Shown: piece after piece, positions 63,221-64,000 of the stretch | How the letters are laid out: every line of letters starts with the position of its first letter | How positions within the stretch are numbered: position 1 is the stretch's first letter | DNA from: Botryotinia globosa | Lineage: Eukaryota > Ascomycota > Leotiomycetes > Helotiales > Sclerotiniaceae | NCBI GenBank assembly: GCA_014898425.1 | Contig: RCSZ01000010.1 | Location: forward strand, 806,001 to 870,000 | DNA length: 64,000 nt | Direction: 5' to 3' | The notes under the pieces: generated by a model | What the model was told of the DNA's origin: nothing | What the model saw: the letters and a program-made list of their open reading frames with translations, nothing else | The model's database searches: none | Made by a program: the position numbers and the translations under genes

Positions 63221-64000
63221 ACCTCATCCCCGGAAGTTTGTTTACCAGCCTGATCTTGATCAAAAGGTCATTGGGAGACTTGAAGATTTTCTGGAAGCTC
63301 AAGTCATTGATATATCGGATGAAGTTTGAAGAGGTCGACTGTTGGTCATGATCTTCTCTCGGTGGATCCAGCCTCATAAAGTCGGGACAAGTTTGCGAAG
63401 CCATACCTTCTTGATATCATCTAGCCGTTATTTAGACCAATATTCCTGCTTAATTATGCTCGCTATCTTTGTTCCAGTTTTGAGCATTTTTAGAGCCCGA
63501 GGTAAACCATGACTGCTCAGATAGCCATTCCTACACGCTTCGTCTGCAGCCGCACAATCTACAGAATCTTATTCCTAAGAACTGCATATCTAACAAATAT
63601 CCCTATGAATAGATAGAAAACTTGAATACTCAGAAATACACGATTCATAAAACTTTGATTCATTCTCCTGGTGTTCCATCTACGTAGCTAGTTAACAAAA
63701 TCGACAACAAAATCCTAGACCTCTTTTCTCTACCTTCTCATCCCCCAAATGCATCTTTACAATTCCAAGTGTTCCCACACTTCCACATAAATCTCTATCC
63801 CATCAACCTGCACTAACCAAATCCCTCCACAGAACACTTCACTGACCTCTCCTCGTCTCCCAAAATCTAAGCTCGCTCCCCATATCCAACATCCCGCTTA
63901 GCGAGTACTTTTACAGCCTGAATTCACGAAACATCCCACCACCCCCCCTAGACATCTCATCACATCACAAACAAATACCAAGATATAAACACCAAGATAT
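63221..64000. other. Intergenic to window end; likely promoter of the next gene
   Basis: Frames at 63,039-63,404 are shadows of the transporter and its 3' flank. From about 63,720 the plus strand is strongly C/T- and A/C-rich (for example catcacaaacaaatacc), like leaders elsewhere in this window, which suggests a plus-strand gene starting beyond 64,000. Confidence 0.4.

Noticed and set aside
1..64000. CRISPR arrays, bacterial operons, rRNA genes
   Set aside because: No regularly spaced identical short repeats with unique spacers and no rRNA sequence seen; the tandem arrays are contiguous, and the genome is fungal.

Overview
The window looks like a filamentous ascomycete (Pezizomycotina) chromosome. 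The evidence is short introns of about 48-90 nt with GT..AG ends and CTAAC-type branch sites, a tRNA-Pro with an intron just 3' of its anticodon, and genes typical of moulds (choline/ethanolamine phosphotransferase, Yap-type bZIP, APC permease, nucleotide-sugar transporter). It is also split sharply into an extremely AT-rich block (1 to about 38,790) and ordinary gene-bearing DNA (about 38,800 to 64,000). The AT block carries the marks of repeat-induced point mutation (RIP): transposons full of C-to-T and G-to-A changes, with stops where Gln, Arg or Trp codons are expected. I cannot name the species. A Leotiomycete such as a Botrytis/Sclerotinia relative is only a guess.

AT-rich block. Two LTR retrotransposons can be delimited exactly. 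Element A (7,720-14,323) has two 159-bp LTRs, an ATCAA target duplication and a wrecked but readable Ty3/gypsy pol in the order RT, RNase H, integrase. Element B (26,630-34,650) has two 240-bp LTRs and a CTAC duplication, and sits inside a 27-bp minisatellite. Its 5' half (5' LTR, gag, protease, RT) is RIP-damaged. Its 3' half is clean and holds one intact reading frame of about 850 codons where the rest of RNase H and the integrase should be, then a polypurine tract and an undamaged 3' LTR. This chimeric element is the most unusual object here. Elsewhere in the block are four tandem arrays with periods of 48, 57, 123 and 129 bp. All are multiples of three, each reads as a protein repeat on the plus strand, and their stops fall mainly where sister copies or RIP logic point to Gln or Arg codons. 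They look like decayed repeat-protein genes.

Gene-bearing part, left to right: a CDP-alcohol phosphotransferase of the Kennedy pathway (39,129-40,582, +); a Yap/AP-1-like bZIP factor (42,606-43,574, -); a long stretch with no gene (43.6-47.5 kb); a tRNA-Leu-like pseudogene; a Gfd2/YDR514C-like DEDDh-nuclease gene with two in-frame stops (47,963-48,940, -); two small hypothetical proteins; a three-exon Cys/His-rich hypothetical protein (52,578-53,387, +); an eight-exon APC amino-acid/choline-type permease (53,916-55,989, -); a hypothetical multi-exon gene with an in-frame TGA or a weak 48-nt intron (58,847-60,069, +); tRNA-Pro(AGG); and a single-exon SLC35A-type nucleotide-sugar transporter (62,069-63,220, +). 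These neighbours do not form an obvious pathway or cluster. They read as independent housekeeping and accessory genes beside a heterochromatin-like block.
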